NCBI GenBank assembly: GCA_019828545.1
Contig: JACVRA010000050.1
Span: 1 to 64,000 of the forward strand
Direction: 5' to 3'
DNA: 64,000 nucleotides
Source of the DNA: Paracamarosporium sp. OC-R06-R3
Lineage: Eukaryota; Ascomycota; Dothideomycetes; Pleosporales; Didymosphaeriaceae
Shown here: piece by piece, positions 20,263 to 29,795 of the stretch
How positions within the stretch are numbered: position 1 is the stretch's first letter
How the letters are laid out: each line of letters begins with the position of its first letter
Notes under the pieces: model-generated
What the model was told of the DNA's origin: nothing
Databases searched by the model: none
The model's input: only the letters and a program-made list of their open reading frames with translations
Made by a program: the position numbers and the translations under genes

Positions 20263-21591
20263 ATGCCTACCACTCGCTCCGACATCCTCATTGTCGGTGC
20301 CGGTATATTCGGCACCAGCACAGCCTATCACCTCTCCCTCACACACGCCGATCCCAAATCGATCACCGTCCTCGATCGCATGCCATTCCCATCCCATAAT
20401 GCTGCCTCCACAGACATCAACAAGATTGTGCGCGCAGACTACACCACACCCTTCTACATGGACCTCGCATACGAGGCTATGCATGCATGGAAGACATGGC
20501 CCGTTCTCGAGAATAGGAATGGGCAACGCTTCTTCCATGAGAGTGGGTGGATCATGCTGAGCAACGAGGGAAACGACCTTGCGGAGCGTATACGGGCAAA
20601 TCTTCGAGCGCGGGGAAGCGACCTAACGAGCGACGAGGCGATCGAGGAAAGTATAAGAGAGAGGTGGGATGGATTGCTAAAGGATACAAGGTTCGACGAC
20701 CCAAAGATTGAGAAGGGATATTGGAACCCTGAGGCTGGGTGGGCAGACGCTGGGGATGCTGTGGCGAAGATGATGGAGGATGCCGTGAGTAGAGGTGTAA
20801 AGTATGAATGTGGCGACGTGCAGAACTTGATCTTGGATGAAAGTGGAGTCCGAGGTGTACAAACTCAAGATGGAAGGGTGTACGAAGCGGACAAGATACT
20901 ACTTGCTACTGGTGCTTGGACGTCTCAGCTGCTGTCTGAGGTAGAAGGGGTTTTGAATATCAAAGACCGCGATGGAATCGAGAAACAGGTCACGGCTGCT
21001 GGAGTCTGCGTCGTGCATTATAAATTGAACGACGACGAGTACGAGAGACTCAAAGATATGCCAGTCATTGTATATGGGGATAGAGGCGAGGTCTTACCAC
21101 CTCCAGAGGATAGCCGTTTGTTAAAATTCACAAACGCGCGATCCTTCACAAATACGACGAGGACCGCTGACCGGCACCGGATCTCAATACCTCCAGATAC
21201 AGCACAGACCACCGTCTCGTCTCACTTGCAGTCCGAGACGTTAGATTATATTGTATCCAAAACCATGCCGAGCTTTACTTCCCGAAAACCGGAGTACTGG
21301 CGCCTGTGCTGGGACGCCATCACACCTTCGCAGGACCAACTCATCACACGACATCTACACTCTCGGCTTAGCAATCTCTATCTAGCCGTAGGCGGTAGTT
21401 TCCATAGCTGGAAGTTTCTACCTACTATCGGAAAATATGTAGTGAATGTGCTGAATGGCATAAGTAATGGAGAAGAGAAGGATGGGCGATGGACTTGGAA
21501 GGATGGGAAAATGCAAGGTCGAGGCGCACATGAGAAGGTCGTGCCAAAGCGAGAACTGAACAATCTGAACAACCTCCAGGGTGAGAATTGA
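20263..21591 (+). CDS. FAD-dependent amine oxidase, sarcosine/fructosyl-amine oxidase type, 442 aa
   Basis: Single exon. The DAO-type Rossmann fold opens with ILIVGAGIFGTSTAYHL (GxGxxG at residues 12-17). The flavin-contacting segment STDINKIVRADYTTPFYMDLA is characteristic of the fructosyl amine/sarcosine oxidase branch. The second dinucleotide-binding part has ILLATGAW. Near the C-terminus, RLCWDAITPSQDQLI supplies the Cys expected to hold FAD covalently, followed by VGGSFHSWKFLPTIGKYV. The enzyme would oxidise an N-alkyl amino acid or Amadori product to an imine with release of hydrogen peroxide. Exact substrate cannot be told; pipecolate/saccharopine-type activity is an alternative. No signal peptide; the C-terminal end (LQGEN) is not a standard SKL peroxisome signal. 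The next gene is a TenA-like protein on the same strand. Confidence 0.85.
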   Translation: MPTTRSDILIVGAGIFGTSTAYHLSLTHADPKSITVLDRMPFPSHNAASTDINKIVRADYTTPFYMDLAYEAMHAWKTWPVLENRNGQRFFHESGWIMLSNEGNDLAERIRANLRARGSDLTSDEAIEESIRERWDGLLKDTRFDDPKIEKGYWNPEAGWADAGDAVAKMMEDAVSRGVKYECGDVQNLILDESGVRGVQTQDGRVYEADKILLATGAWTSQLLSEVEGVLNIKDRDGIEKQVTAAGVCVVHYKLNDDEYERLKDMPVIVYGDRGEVLPPPEDSRLLKFTNARSFTNTTRTADRHRISIPPDTAQTTVSSHLQSETLDYIVSKTMPSFTSRKPEYWRLCWDAITPSQDQLITRHLHSRLSNLYLAVGGSFHSWKFLPTIGKYVVNVLNGISNGEEKDGRWTWKDGKMQGRGAHEKVVPKRELNNLNNLQGEN

Positions 21592-21922
21592 CCATAAAAC
21601 TGCGCTTCATCTACATTTCAATGATATGAACGATTATGACGTCACCTGCTCGAACTTCGTCCTAAGTGACCTGACGCGCTGCACAAGACACACCGGGTTC
21701 TATAATAAAGACATGATGTGTGTAATCAGACACATCTTAACAGCGTGATTATCTGCTCATCTCATATGTGATACGGTTGCGCGTTTTGATATTTAAAGGA
21801 TAAGTGCGGGGCGAGCTAAACTTTGATGCCACCGACACTGACTCCTCACCTGGCTCCGTCCAACCTCAACAACTTGCCCAACTACTTCACTACCCAAACA
21901 TCAACAGCCTCAGAGTTTCACA
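21592..21922. other. Intergenic, promoter of the TenA-like gene
   Basis: 331 bp between two plus-strand genes. A TATTTAAAGG motif near 21790 may serve as core promoter. Nothing else was seen. Confidence 0.4.
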
Positions 21923-22708
21923 ATGGCATCGCACTCCTTAACATCACACCTTCTCTCTCTCGACCAAGACCAGTTCACCCGCGCCACGCAGTCGCGCTTC
22001 TTGGCCCAAGCTGCTTCTGGCACCCTCTCTAAAACGCTTATCTCACACTGGCTCGCGAATGACCGGCTCTATATGCAAGGGTACATGCGGCTCACCGGCG
22101 AGCTTCTACGGATTACCAGAATGCCTTCGAAGCCCACGCCAAGCAAGTCCGCCGGTACCGTAGACTTACGCCTGGTCGATTGGCTCATCGATGCCCTTGT
22201 CAACATCAGGCGGGAAGAGCGGTTTTTCATGGATGTTGCGGAGCGGTACGGGTTGGATGTTGATTTGACGGAAACTGATGGTGTGACTATCAAGGATGAG
22301 AAGAAAATTGAGGGGTTGAAGAAGTATGAGAAGTTGTTTGATAGCTTGACTACGGGCCAGTCCTCTGAAACGGTGCTGCCATGGTTGGAGGGCGTGGTGC
22401 TGTTTTGGGCAACAGAAAAGGTATACTTTGAAGCATGGAGCTGGGCGAAGAAGCAAGCGGAAGGTTCGGCACAGAAGAGCTACGAGTCGGACGCAGACGG
22501 AGGGGCGATGAGGAAAGAATTCATTCCTAACTGGACGAACGATGAGTTTATTAAGTTTGTGGACACTCTGCAGGGTATTCTGAATGATGGCGTACAGTCT
22601 TTAGTTGAAGATGATGAAGGTTTAAGAAGGCAGATTAAACAGAGAGCAGAGCGGGTATGGCAACAACTGTTGGATGCTGAAGAAGCGTTCTGGCCTGAAA
22701 TTCAGTAA
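21923..22708 (+). CDS. TenA/THI-4-like (haem-oxygenase fold) protein, 261 aa
   Basis: Single exon, ATG 21923 (MASHSLTSHLL). Features of the all-helical TenA family in order: LSKTLISHWLANDRLYMQGYMRL near residue 40, an aromatic helix around WLEGVVLFWATEKVYFEAW (about 150-175), and the C-terminal helix ending QQLLDAEEAFWPEIQ. TenA proteins hydrolyse thiamine breakdown products (aminopyrimidines), but the catalytic Cys of classical TenA is not evident, so this may be a TenA_E-like or derived member. Acidic linkers (about 100-120 and 185-195) are longer than in bacterial homologues. It sits 330 bp behind the FAD amine oxidase on the same strand; a functional link is possible but unproven. Confidence 0.75.
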   Translation: MASHSLTSHLLSLDQDQFTRATQSRFLAQAASGTLSKTLISHWLANDRLYMQGYMRLTGELLRITRMPSKPTPSKSAGTVDLRLVDWLIDALVNIRREERFFMDVAERYGLDVDLTETDGVTIKDEKKIEGLKKYEKLFDSLTTGQSSETVLPWLEGVVLFWATEKVYFEAWSWAKKQAEGSAQKSYESDADGGAMRKEFIPNWTNDEFIKFVDTLQGILNDGVQSLVEDDEGLRRQIKQRAERVWQQLLDAEEAFWPEIQ

Positions 22709-23017
22709 TTTCGCTACCCTTTACAATCACGAACTACGAAGGAGCTCATTTCTATTGATATTCCAGCTTCGTGGTACGTGCGCTGTGGTCGTATAATTAA
22801 CAAAAAGGAGCTCTTTTGTATGGTATTGTATCCAATAAAGTAGATGAATCTAGATCAAGACAGTATTCAATGGGAAGAGAAGCAGCAGGATCGCTTTCTA
22901 CATCCGGTAGAATTATTAGTACCCACATTGAAACCCAAACTCAGATGGAAAGATTTATAGTCGCAAACACTGACAAAATACATATTTCCACCACACTTTA
23001 GCCCTTGATGGGTATGC
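22709..23017. other. Convergent intergenic region
   Basis: 309 bp between the 3' ends of two genes. Nothing beyond probable terminator/polyadenylation sequence. Confidence 0.4.
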
Positions 23018-24703
23018 TCAGTCCCTAGTGTTCGAAACACTAGTATCTGGTATCTCTACAGGTTCGACGCCCACATGCTCGGGTAGTTCGTATCCGTACG
23101 GACTGCTACTCTCACCATTCCCCTTTGGCTGTGCCTGATTGAAAAACTCCTCGCTGTGTGTATATGGCATAGTATTACTGCCTGGTTTTGCAGACCGCTT
23201 TCGCCAGAACCATGCAGACAGGGTTACCAGGACAACGACCACGACAGTAGCTCCAACCCCAATGCCAGCCTTTGCGCCCGTTGAAAGACCATTAGAGTCA
23301 GACGCTTCATTTATCTCCGGCTTCGTGTCATTGGTACTTTGACTGGCGATAATAGACCAATGCCCTTCCCAACTCTGATTGAAATAGCTTTTCCCTTCAA
23401 ATCCCTCAATGATTGTCGCTCCATCTGTTATATCTATATACTGTTCTCCAAGCCCTTCTCGTGCTGTCCCTGGACCAGGTGCTTGTGCCAGCCAACTTGT
23501 TCCTGATTTCCAGTTCCTGCCCAAGAACGCAGCCTGAAGGAAGGCACGTCCAAGGACCGGACCATCTTCGAATGGAACGCATGGGAAGTATTGTCTCGGC
23601 GAATCGGTGATCGGACGTTCGAGGGTGAGATTTAGTAGCGCGAATGGGACCTTGATTATCACATTGTCACTATCGCCAGGACTCGGTGGAAATGTGAAGC
23701 TGAGGTATGCTGGAGACGAAACTATCTTCGTATATTGTGGATCGTCGACATTCCAAAGGTAATACTTGAGGTTCGAATCGTATGTTACCGGAATTACTTC
23801 GGCGATGTTATCGCAAGTCTCTCGTGGTAAGGAGAGATAGGGTGACATAGTATTGTGTCTTGCTTGAGTATGCCCCGTCGACAACAACTTGTCCTTCTTG
23901 TCAAAAGCAAAGGGCGATGCGCCGAACTCAACTCCAATTTCGATGTCGAGTAGGTCTACCCAACTCTCATTCGTAAACGATGTCACAGGTCCTATCACCC
24001 TTCCTTTATTGTAGCCCCCAAATGCGAGCGACCCAGGATAGTTGAAAGCTGCAGAGCCAATGTGAAGGCCATACGAGTACGAGGGTATCTCTTTGTCATC
24101 GTATAGTTGACCGGCGAACATTGGCGCTTTTATTGCCGCGTTGTTATCTTCGCCTCTCGAGAAACTCTGTACAGTCTCTGTGGCACCGAGAGATAGCTGT
24201 CCAAGGGGCACACCTCCTACTTTTCCATTCGGGTACGTGATGTTGCCAGTATTACAGGTAGCTAACGTTGCGTTCCATACAGTCCTCCCATTGATTGTGA
24301 GACCTAAAGCGATATGGCGTATTTCTGGTACGTTCAGCCCTGTTTCTTTTATCGCCCAACCTTCTCGCAGTTGAATGAGCTGGCTGTCGAGCTGGTCCGG
24401 GTCGGGATCCCAGGTACCGCCAGCTCCGCACAACGAGTTCGGATACCCTTTACAGGCAAATTTAGTAAAAGTATTTGAGCTCCAAGAGCCTCCTGGGTAC
24501 ACCGAGACTTCGGTGACATTCTGTGCTCCCAGGACCCTAGTGCTGTCATTTCCGCCAAGAGTTATCTTCACAGCTTGCCATGGACCATCGGGGCCAAATT
24601 TTGCAGTGTCCCAAGGTACAATGAACCGTTGAGCAGCCAAAGCAGTCGCTGCGAAGAAGGAGATCGAAAGGAAGAGGAATCTAATCGCTGAGATAACTCT
24701 CAT
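23018..24703 (-). CDS. Membrane-anchored aspartic-protease-like protein, probably inactive, 561 aa
   Basis: Signal peptide residues 1-23 (ends AATALA). Residues about 40-440 have the layout of a pepsin-like A1 domain: GRTVWNATLATC, SLAFGGYNKGRVIGPV, and near the end GPVLGRAFLQAAFLGRNW. At the two places where the catalytic DTG/DSG motifs belong the sequence reads SVYPGGSWSSN and TMSPYLSLPRE, so both aspartates appear to be missing. Many N-x-S/T sites suggest glycosylation. A single membrane span (GAGATVVVVVL-type, about 478-500) is followed by RKR and a 60-residue cytoplasmic tail rich in Ser, Pro and Glu. I infer a cell-surface pseudo-protease, perhaps a binding or sensing protein rather than an enzyme. 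Confidence 0.75.
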   Translation of the reverse strand: MRVISAIRFLFLSISFFAATALAAQRFIVPWDTAKFGPDGPWQAVKITLGGNDSTRVLGAQNVTEVSVYPGGSWSSNTFTKFACKGYPNSLCGAGGTWDPDPDQLDSQLIQLREGWAIKETGLNVPEIRHIALGLTINGRTVWNATLATCNTGNITYPNGKVGGVPLGQLSLGATETVQSFSRGEDNNAAIKAPMFAGQLYDDKEIPSYSYGLHIGSAAFNYPGSLAFGGYNKGRVIGPVTSFTNESWVDLLDIEIGVEFGASPFAFDKKDKLLSTGHTQARHNTMSPYLSLPRETCDNIAEVIPVTYDSNLKYYLWNVDDPQYTKIVSSPAYLSFTFPPSPGDSDNVIIKVPFALLNLTLERPITDSPRQYFPCVPFEDGPVLGRAFLQAAFLGRNWKSGTSWLAQAPGPGTAREGLGEQYIDITDGATIIEGFEGKSYFNQSWEGHWSIIASQSTNDTKPEINEASDSNGLSTGAKAGIGVGATVVVVVLVTLSAWFWRKRSAKPGSNTMPYTHSEEFFNQAQPKGNGESSSPYGYELPEHVGVEPVEIPDTSVSNTRD

Positions 24704-25252
24704 GTTGAGCCGTCAAAGTGTTATGAACATCAAAAGACGAAACGGCGCGAATCCAGCGTAAGCGCACAGGATAGGGCGGCCAGATGGGTTGATAGTCAAA
24801 ATTTTAAGGGGCTTCTCTGTTTACTTTACCGACTTCTCAAAACTTTGCTAATGATTCAGGGGAGTGCAGTTCTGAAGCAAACGCCGCACGCACAATCGTA
24901 ACTTACCCTTGCACAGATACTCACCCTCGAATTACATGCCGCCATGACAGGTCTGTGTTGGGGGCTATCTTCAATTATTGGTTTAGCCATAGGTGCCCCT
25001 GCTAAAAGAAGGGAGGAAATCACTAGTGGCGGTCTCAGCTTTGCTACGCCGCAAGGCACAGCCAATTGAAAATCACGCGCGTGCCATATCTTTCGGGGTA
25101 CCTTTCATATTTGTCCAGGTTACCTGGAGCACGCCCAGCCGATCCTGTGCTTTTAGGTGCGATGTCCCGTCACCCCCACGTGCTCGCTTGGACACAGTTT
25201 TCAATATACTAGATCTTCCTTTAGACCATCAGCCAAACAGCCTTTGTAAACA
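24704..25252. other. Divergent intergenic region
   Basis: 549 bp between the protease-like gene (minus) and the GT8 gene (plus), so both promoters should lie here. No clear TATA box; a CCACGTG motif lies near 25177. Confidence 0.4.
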
Positions 25253-26526
25253 ATGGAACGATGGATACAGCTACCGAGATACAACCCTTTACACACATTA
25301 GAGGAGACAGAGATCATTGAAACTTCAAACATTCGCCTTGGAAGCTGGCTTGCTGTTCGAAGAGTTCGTACTGCCCTCGTTGCGGCAACTTTATTTCTCG
25401 TCTTAGTTCTTTCAATCCATTCTATCGACCTCACCACTATATCGCACGCCGCTCACCAGGTGACAAGCGAACCACCTCAAGATAACGAACGGCCACCGAA
25501 GGTCGACGAAAAAATAGTCTGGAGCGACTACGCCTACGTTCAATATGTCACCAATGAAAACTACTTATGCAACTCACTCATGATACTCGAAGCTCTTCAT
25601 CGCTCTGGATCTAAGGCAGACAAAATCATGATGTATCCAAAAACTTGGCAGCTTATCGTTGAAACGGAGAGCAAGACTACCATAGCGAGCCGGCTTCTAA
25701 TTCAGGCTAGGGATCTTTATCAAGCTAAGTTAGTTCCAATCACGGTGCAGACCTCTACAAAAGGAGACCCGACCTGGAAGGACAGCTTCACCAAGTTGTT
25801 AGCGTTCAGCCAAACGCAATACAAGCGAGTCATCTCACTTGACTCGGACGCAACCGTTAGACAAGTGAGAGCCCCTCTATGAGCCTATGATGCTGAATTC
25901 TCCTCGTCTCTTCCAAGCACTAACATTAATACATAGCATATGGATGAATTGTTCTTCACACCTGCATCTCCGGTAGCAATGCCACGAGCTTACTGGCTAG
26001 ACCAGCCCTTCCTATCGAGTCAATTAATTCTTCTGGAACCATCAACCGCTGAGTGGGATCGAATAAGGAGTTATATAGATCAAGAAGATTCTGGCTTCGA
26101 CATGGATATCTTGAATACGATCTACAAAGATACGTGCATCGTACTACCTCATCGGCGCTACAACTTGATCAGTGCAGAGTTCAGAGGTGGTAGCGAGAGT
26201 CATAAAAAATACCTGGGGTCGGAGGAAGCCTGGAATGGAACCTTGGTGCTGGAAGAAGCTAAATTCATACACTTTTCTGATTGGCCCCTACCCAAACCTT
26301 GGATCAAAGCATCAGAATCGGACATGGAAGCTCGTCAACCGAAATGTCAGAAAGGAAAAGATGGTGAACATCCAGATTGTACGGATCGAGACATCTGGTT
26401 ACACCTTTACAAAGACTTCTCAGAACGCCGTCAGGTAAGCTTCTGTATGGTTAATTTGCTGGCCCAGCATCATTAACATTGTGTTAGCGGGTCTGTGGTC
26501 ACGATTATGACAAACGTGATATATGA
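25253..26526 (+). CDS. GT8-family glycosyltransferase, type II membrane protein, 382 aa
   Basis: Exons 25253-25864, 25937-26434 and 26488-26526, all joined in phase 0; the third exon adds only 12 residues (RVCGHDYDKRDI). A short cytoplasmic N-terminus is followed by a membrane anchor at residues about 40-58 (LVAATLFLVLVLSIHSI), giving a Golgi type II topology. The luminal domain has KRVISLDSDATVRQHMDELF, where DSD is the metal- and nucleotide-sugar-binding DxD motif. It ends with the GT8/GNT1-type motif KFIHFSDWPLPKPW. Resembles fungal glucose N-acetyltransferase 1-like proteins, which add GlcNAc to N-glycans; donor and acceptor are inferred. Confidence 0.85.
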
Positions 26527-28214
26527 GAAACAACGTACTCATCTCTTCGGATAAGTTCAGATTACGACTTGGTGGGTTACATAAGGTACAAACGACTTGT
26601 GCCCCAACGCCTCCAATGTTAAATCACTATACATGTTCAATGAAATAAAACCTAGAGAGGGAGCGGAGCACGACAATCGATTCTGAGGAATATTTCTGAG
26701 TATGGGAAAGTATGCTAGCTACCACGTCGACAAGGGATCTTAAGCTCTTCTGTCTTGTCATGTTACTCGTTTCGGAGCTTTCTAAATGTTGGTCGTTATG
26801 TATCACATGAATTATGCGTCGTTCTAGGCCGACAGGATCGACGCCCTTAGGTCAAATTAAGGAAGGGATGGAATCAGTAGGATATTGTGGATTCCGGGTA
26901 TAACTAGATGACCGGAGTGTCTCGATTGGCTAGTACGGGAACTATAGAGTATGATGTAGTTTAACAATAAGTAAAGGAGACCTTCGTCCTTTGGTATCAA
27001 CTCACTACTGCGTGCGGTTCAAATGTTCCCATCATATTACTTCACTCACTGTTGCCCAAATCCTCCATGGTTGGAGGGTCAAACTTGGCGGTCTGCAGTC
27101 ATAGCCCTACTCACTGTCAAACAACAGCCGCTTTGTGGCAAAGATGATTCACAGTCAAGGTGTATAATTCGTGTGGATTTTGTGCTACACCTCCTTACTC
27201 GGTCTACCATATATTATTAGATTAATTCACTCATTTGACTAGGTACAGCGATGGGTATGAGCAGCGCCGGACAAAGCGTTTAAGGTGGGGCTTTGGAGCC
27301 TGAAAGAAGACTGTACTGACATAAGTCTCATACATGCAGTGTCGTGTAGATACTACCTCTCGAAACGAATCAAATCATGGCGCACAGCGCACTTCTACGA
27401 CGATATGTATGTAAGAACCTTGGCATCATCCTGAGGTTATTTGTCTAACAAGCTGGTAATAGCGGTTAGAGATGGTTGTAATGAGACCAACAACTCTCTC
27501 GGCTCGACTATATGCTTTATCTGGAGTGTTGTTTTTGACGAAAATTTGGCATACGCCTTGGTACAAAAATGATGCAAAAAAGGTGATTTCCCTGGGAATC
27601 AGTACAAAAAAAAGGAGCGTAATAAAAAAAAGAGCAAAAAGTTTGGCTGGACCAGGGTTCGAACGCGCAAAGCCGTAGGCTTGGCGTTCGACACTGGTCC
27701 GCGCCTTATATGCTTTATATGAGCATATATACCAAGCTGCGAACACTTCATATGTACCTGCTGAATTTGATAGTCATAGAAGACGAAGAAAGATCTGATA
27801 TATCTGACAGAATTTGGTTGTCACACGTAAAACCTTCGAGGGTATCAAAGGGAAGCTACATCGAGAACTAGGTGCAGCGAAATTTATTGCGTTATCTGAC
27901 ACATTTTCATCAATACAAAAGGTATACAATCATATATGAAAGAAACGTGGACTTAATTGAGCTTAATCGTTATTTAGGACCAGAGAACCGCATTCGTGGA
28001 GCTATATAGAAAACTCGAATGTTGCAGCAAGACTCCGGATAAAACTCATTGACAAAACGTCGAGGTAACCAACCATATAGGAAGTAGATTCAGCTGTTCG
28101 ACCCAGTGACGCCCCCCTCAAGAAAACGACCAAGCAGATGGAGTACCTCCCAACTGGCCAGTTCCACTTCTCCCATGTCCCTCACTTTCACACTGTCCTT
28201 GAAAGTCCATCTAC
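26527..28214. other. Gene-free stretch of 1.7 kb with a hairpin
   Basis: No supported gene. It contains A-rich runs (27575-27640) immediately before the hairpin at 27649. The minus-strand frame running across this hairpin looks accidental. Confidence 0.5.
27649..27700 (-). repeat. Long hairpin with tRNA-like T-arm motif
   Basis: Left arm 27649-27666 and right arm 27684-27700 pair almost completely (GGACCAG with CTGGTCC, TCGAACGC with GCGTTCGA). The loop itself carries AAGCC-gta-GGCTT. On the minus strand the right-hand part reads GCGCGTTCGAACCC, close to a B-box, and a run of five T follows about 10 bases after the stem, like a Pol III terminator. No D-arm or 7-base anticodon loop can be drawn, so it is not a normal tRNA. 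Confidence 0.6.
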
Positions 28215-29245
28215 TCAGACCGTACTACGAAAAGCGTTCGGATGCCATTCGGCGAGCCGCATCCGGTAACACATCGACGCTCCTCGGCCCTCTCCAGGAT
28301 GCAATTTAGGAGATCTCAAAACCGTTGTCTTCCAATCTCCACGTCTAAAGTCGTTGACGGGTAGGATCCAGTTTTGACGTTCTTGGCCCCCACGCCAAGA
28401 CGCGAGGAGCTGTGTACGGAATATGAGCATATCTCGACGTGTAAAATGAAAGTGGAGAGAGAAATGTTACGTACCTTTTCTTGTAACTTGACCTTCTTTT
28501 GCCAGATACCTTCGTCTTCTGATAGAGTCTTGAGCAAAATCGGGTCGGTGTCTACGCTGTCGATTTCGGTGAATATCTCTGCGTGGAGGCGTTTGCGTTG
28601 GACGAGGCAAAGTTCGCCGTTACCTTTCCGGATGCAGCGTGAGCAGGCGGACAGTGTTTGCGAACAGGGCAGGTCGGCTAGGACGCACTGGAGGCAGGAT
28701 GTGATCCAAACGAGGTGTGTTGCGGCCGGGTCAAATGTGTATGCAGTCCTAGGGCTTAGTTCTATTTCTGAATCTTCATTGGTCGTCTCGGGGTGTAACT
28801 TGGTAGTCGAGATGACCGAACCGTTTGAAACGTCTTTCGTGAGCTGAGCCTGCAATTCAACACCGTTTTTTTCAGACAGCTCCAAGCTCGTAAGAAGCGC
28901 CTCTCGGGTGCGTGTCTCGTCCTCGTCGTTGATACTTGAAGCCTCAGTCTCGGCGTACTGTCGATAACCCGGCACAGTGATGTAGTCCAGGTCGAATGAA
29001 CTAGATGGAGGGTCGAATACCGCATCGGACGAAAAATTCGTGTCCGTTGGGGAGGCCTCTTCGCATACCTGGACATCGTATCGTTGAAGGCCTACAAGCT
29101 TCTGCGGTGGCGTAGAAGGGTTTACGGTCGCCTGCTCTTGCTGACTGTCTTCGAAGTCGACCTCGATGCCCGTTGCCTCAATCCATTCTTTGATCGACTC
29201 CGCGCTGCCCCCACTCCCAGCGACCTCGAGGTCCTGGACGCCCAT
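28215..29245 (-). CDS. Zn2Cys6-like cysteine-motif protein, 321 aa
   Basis: Two exons, 29245-28475 and 28409-28215 (intron with GTACGT donor and CACAG acceptor). ATG 29245 (MGVQDLEVAG) is preferred over an upstream frame extension that has no coding character. An acidic N-terminal half is followed at residues about 200-235 by C-x2-C-x6-C-x6-C-x2-C-x8-C (SCLQCVLADLPCSQTLSACSRC). This spacing fits a fungal Zn2Cys6 cluster, although it lies towards the C-terminus and lacks the usual Lys/Arg between Cys 2 and 3. The second exon is rich in Trp and Arg (ASWRGGQERQNWILPVNDF, LHPGEGRG) and looks conserved. It may be a transcription regulator or a zinc-stabilised scaffold; I do not recognise a named family. 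Confidence 0.7.
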
Positions 29246-29795
29246 ATTCGAAGCGCTGGTTTGATGCCTCGGCGGCGAGGGCGCAGTTGGCTCTTTCCGA
29301 AAGCGCAGTTCCAACAAGGTGTGCGAAGTATCGTGCCAACTTGAGAGTAGCTGCAACGCCCCTCTAGGTGAAGGTGATATAGCTAGGGCACGCAGGTGAC
29401 GCAATATACACACAGCTATAACTAGTCTAAGACCGTTTAGACAGGAGCAGGTACGAGCGAAGGGAATTGCTGGCCAAGTATGTCGCTCGCCGCGCATATC
29501 GCTCACTGACTAATGAGGATATGCCATTCTAAATTAGGGGTCAATTAAGAATATGGTAAGGAGGATAAAACAAAAGTGGCTGAAGAAGAAACTGAGTTCC
29601 GATATTAAAGCTTGACTCGAAGCAGTCTTTACCTAGTGCGACGGTACGACCCAGCTATCCGTTTGCTCAACAATCAGAAGGAATCATCACGTTTGCCTTC
29701 AACAACGTACTTGTTTCGCTATCAGCTGAACTATTGCAATTGCTCCCCGGGTATCAAGGGCTGCTAAATGTATGTACCTGCTCAATGCAAAAACG
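29246..29795. other. Intergenic region between two minus-strand genes
   Basis: 550 bp: promoter side of the Zn2Cys6-like gene and terminator side of YPP1. Nothing further seen. Confidence 0.4.

Noticed and set aside
19969..20538. 189-codon minus-strand frame overlapping the start of the FAD oxidase
   Set aside because: Lies antisense to a clear oxidase gene, with Cys/Gly-rich composition that mirrors the Rossmann-fold codons.
27649..27700. Intact tRNA gene at the hairpin
   Set aside because: No D-arm or 7-base anticodon loop; the whole element is one foldback.
27426..27746. 106-codon minus-strand frame across the hairpin
   Set aside because: It reads through the hairpin and A-rich tracts; its hydrophobic stretch comes from a poly-T-rich strand.
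29246..29506. 87-codon upstream extension of the Zn2Cys6-like protein
   Set aside because: Composition unlike the rest and no conserved features; the ATG at 29245 opens the protein-like part.
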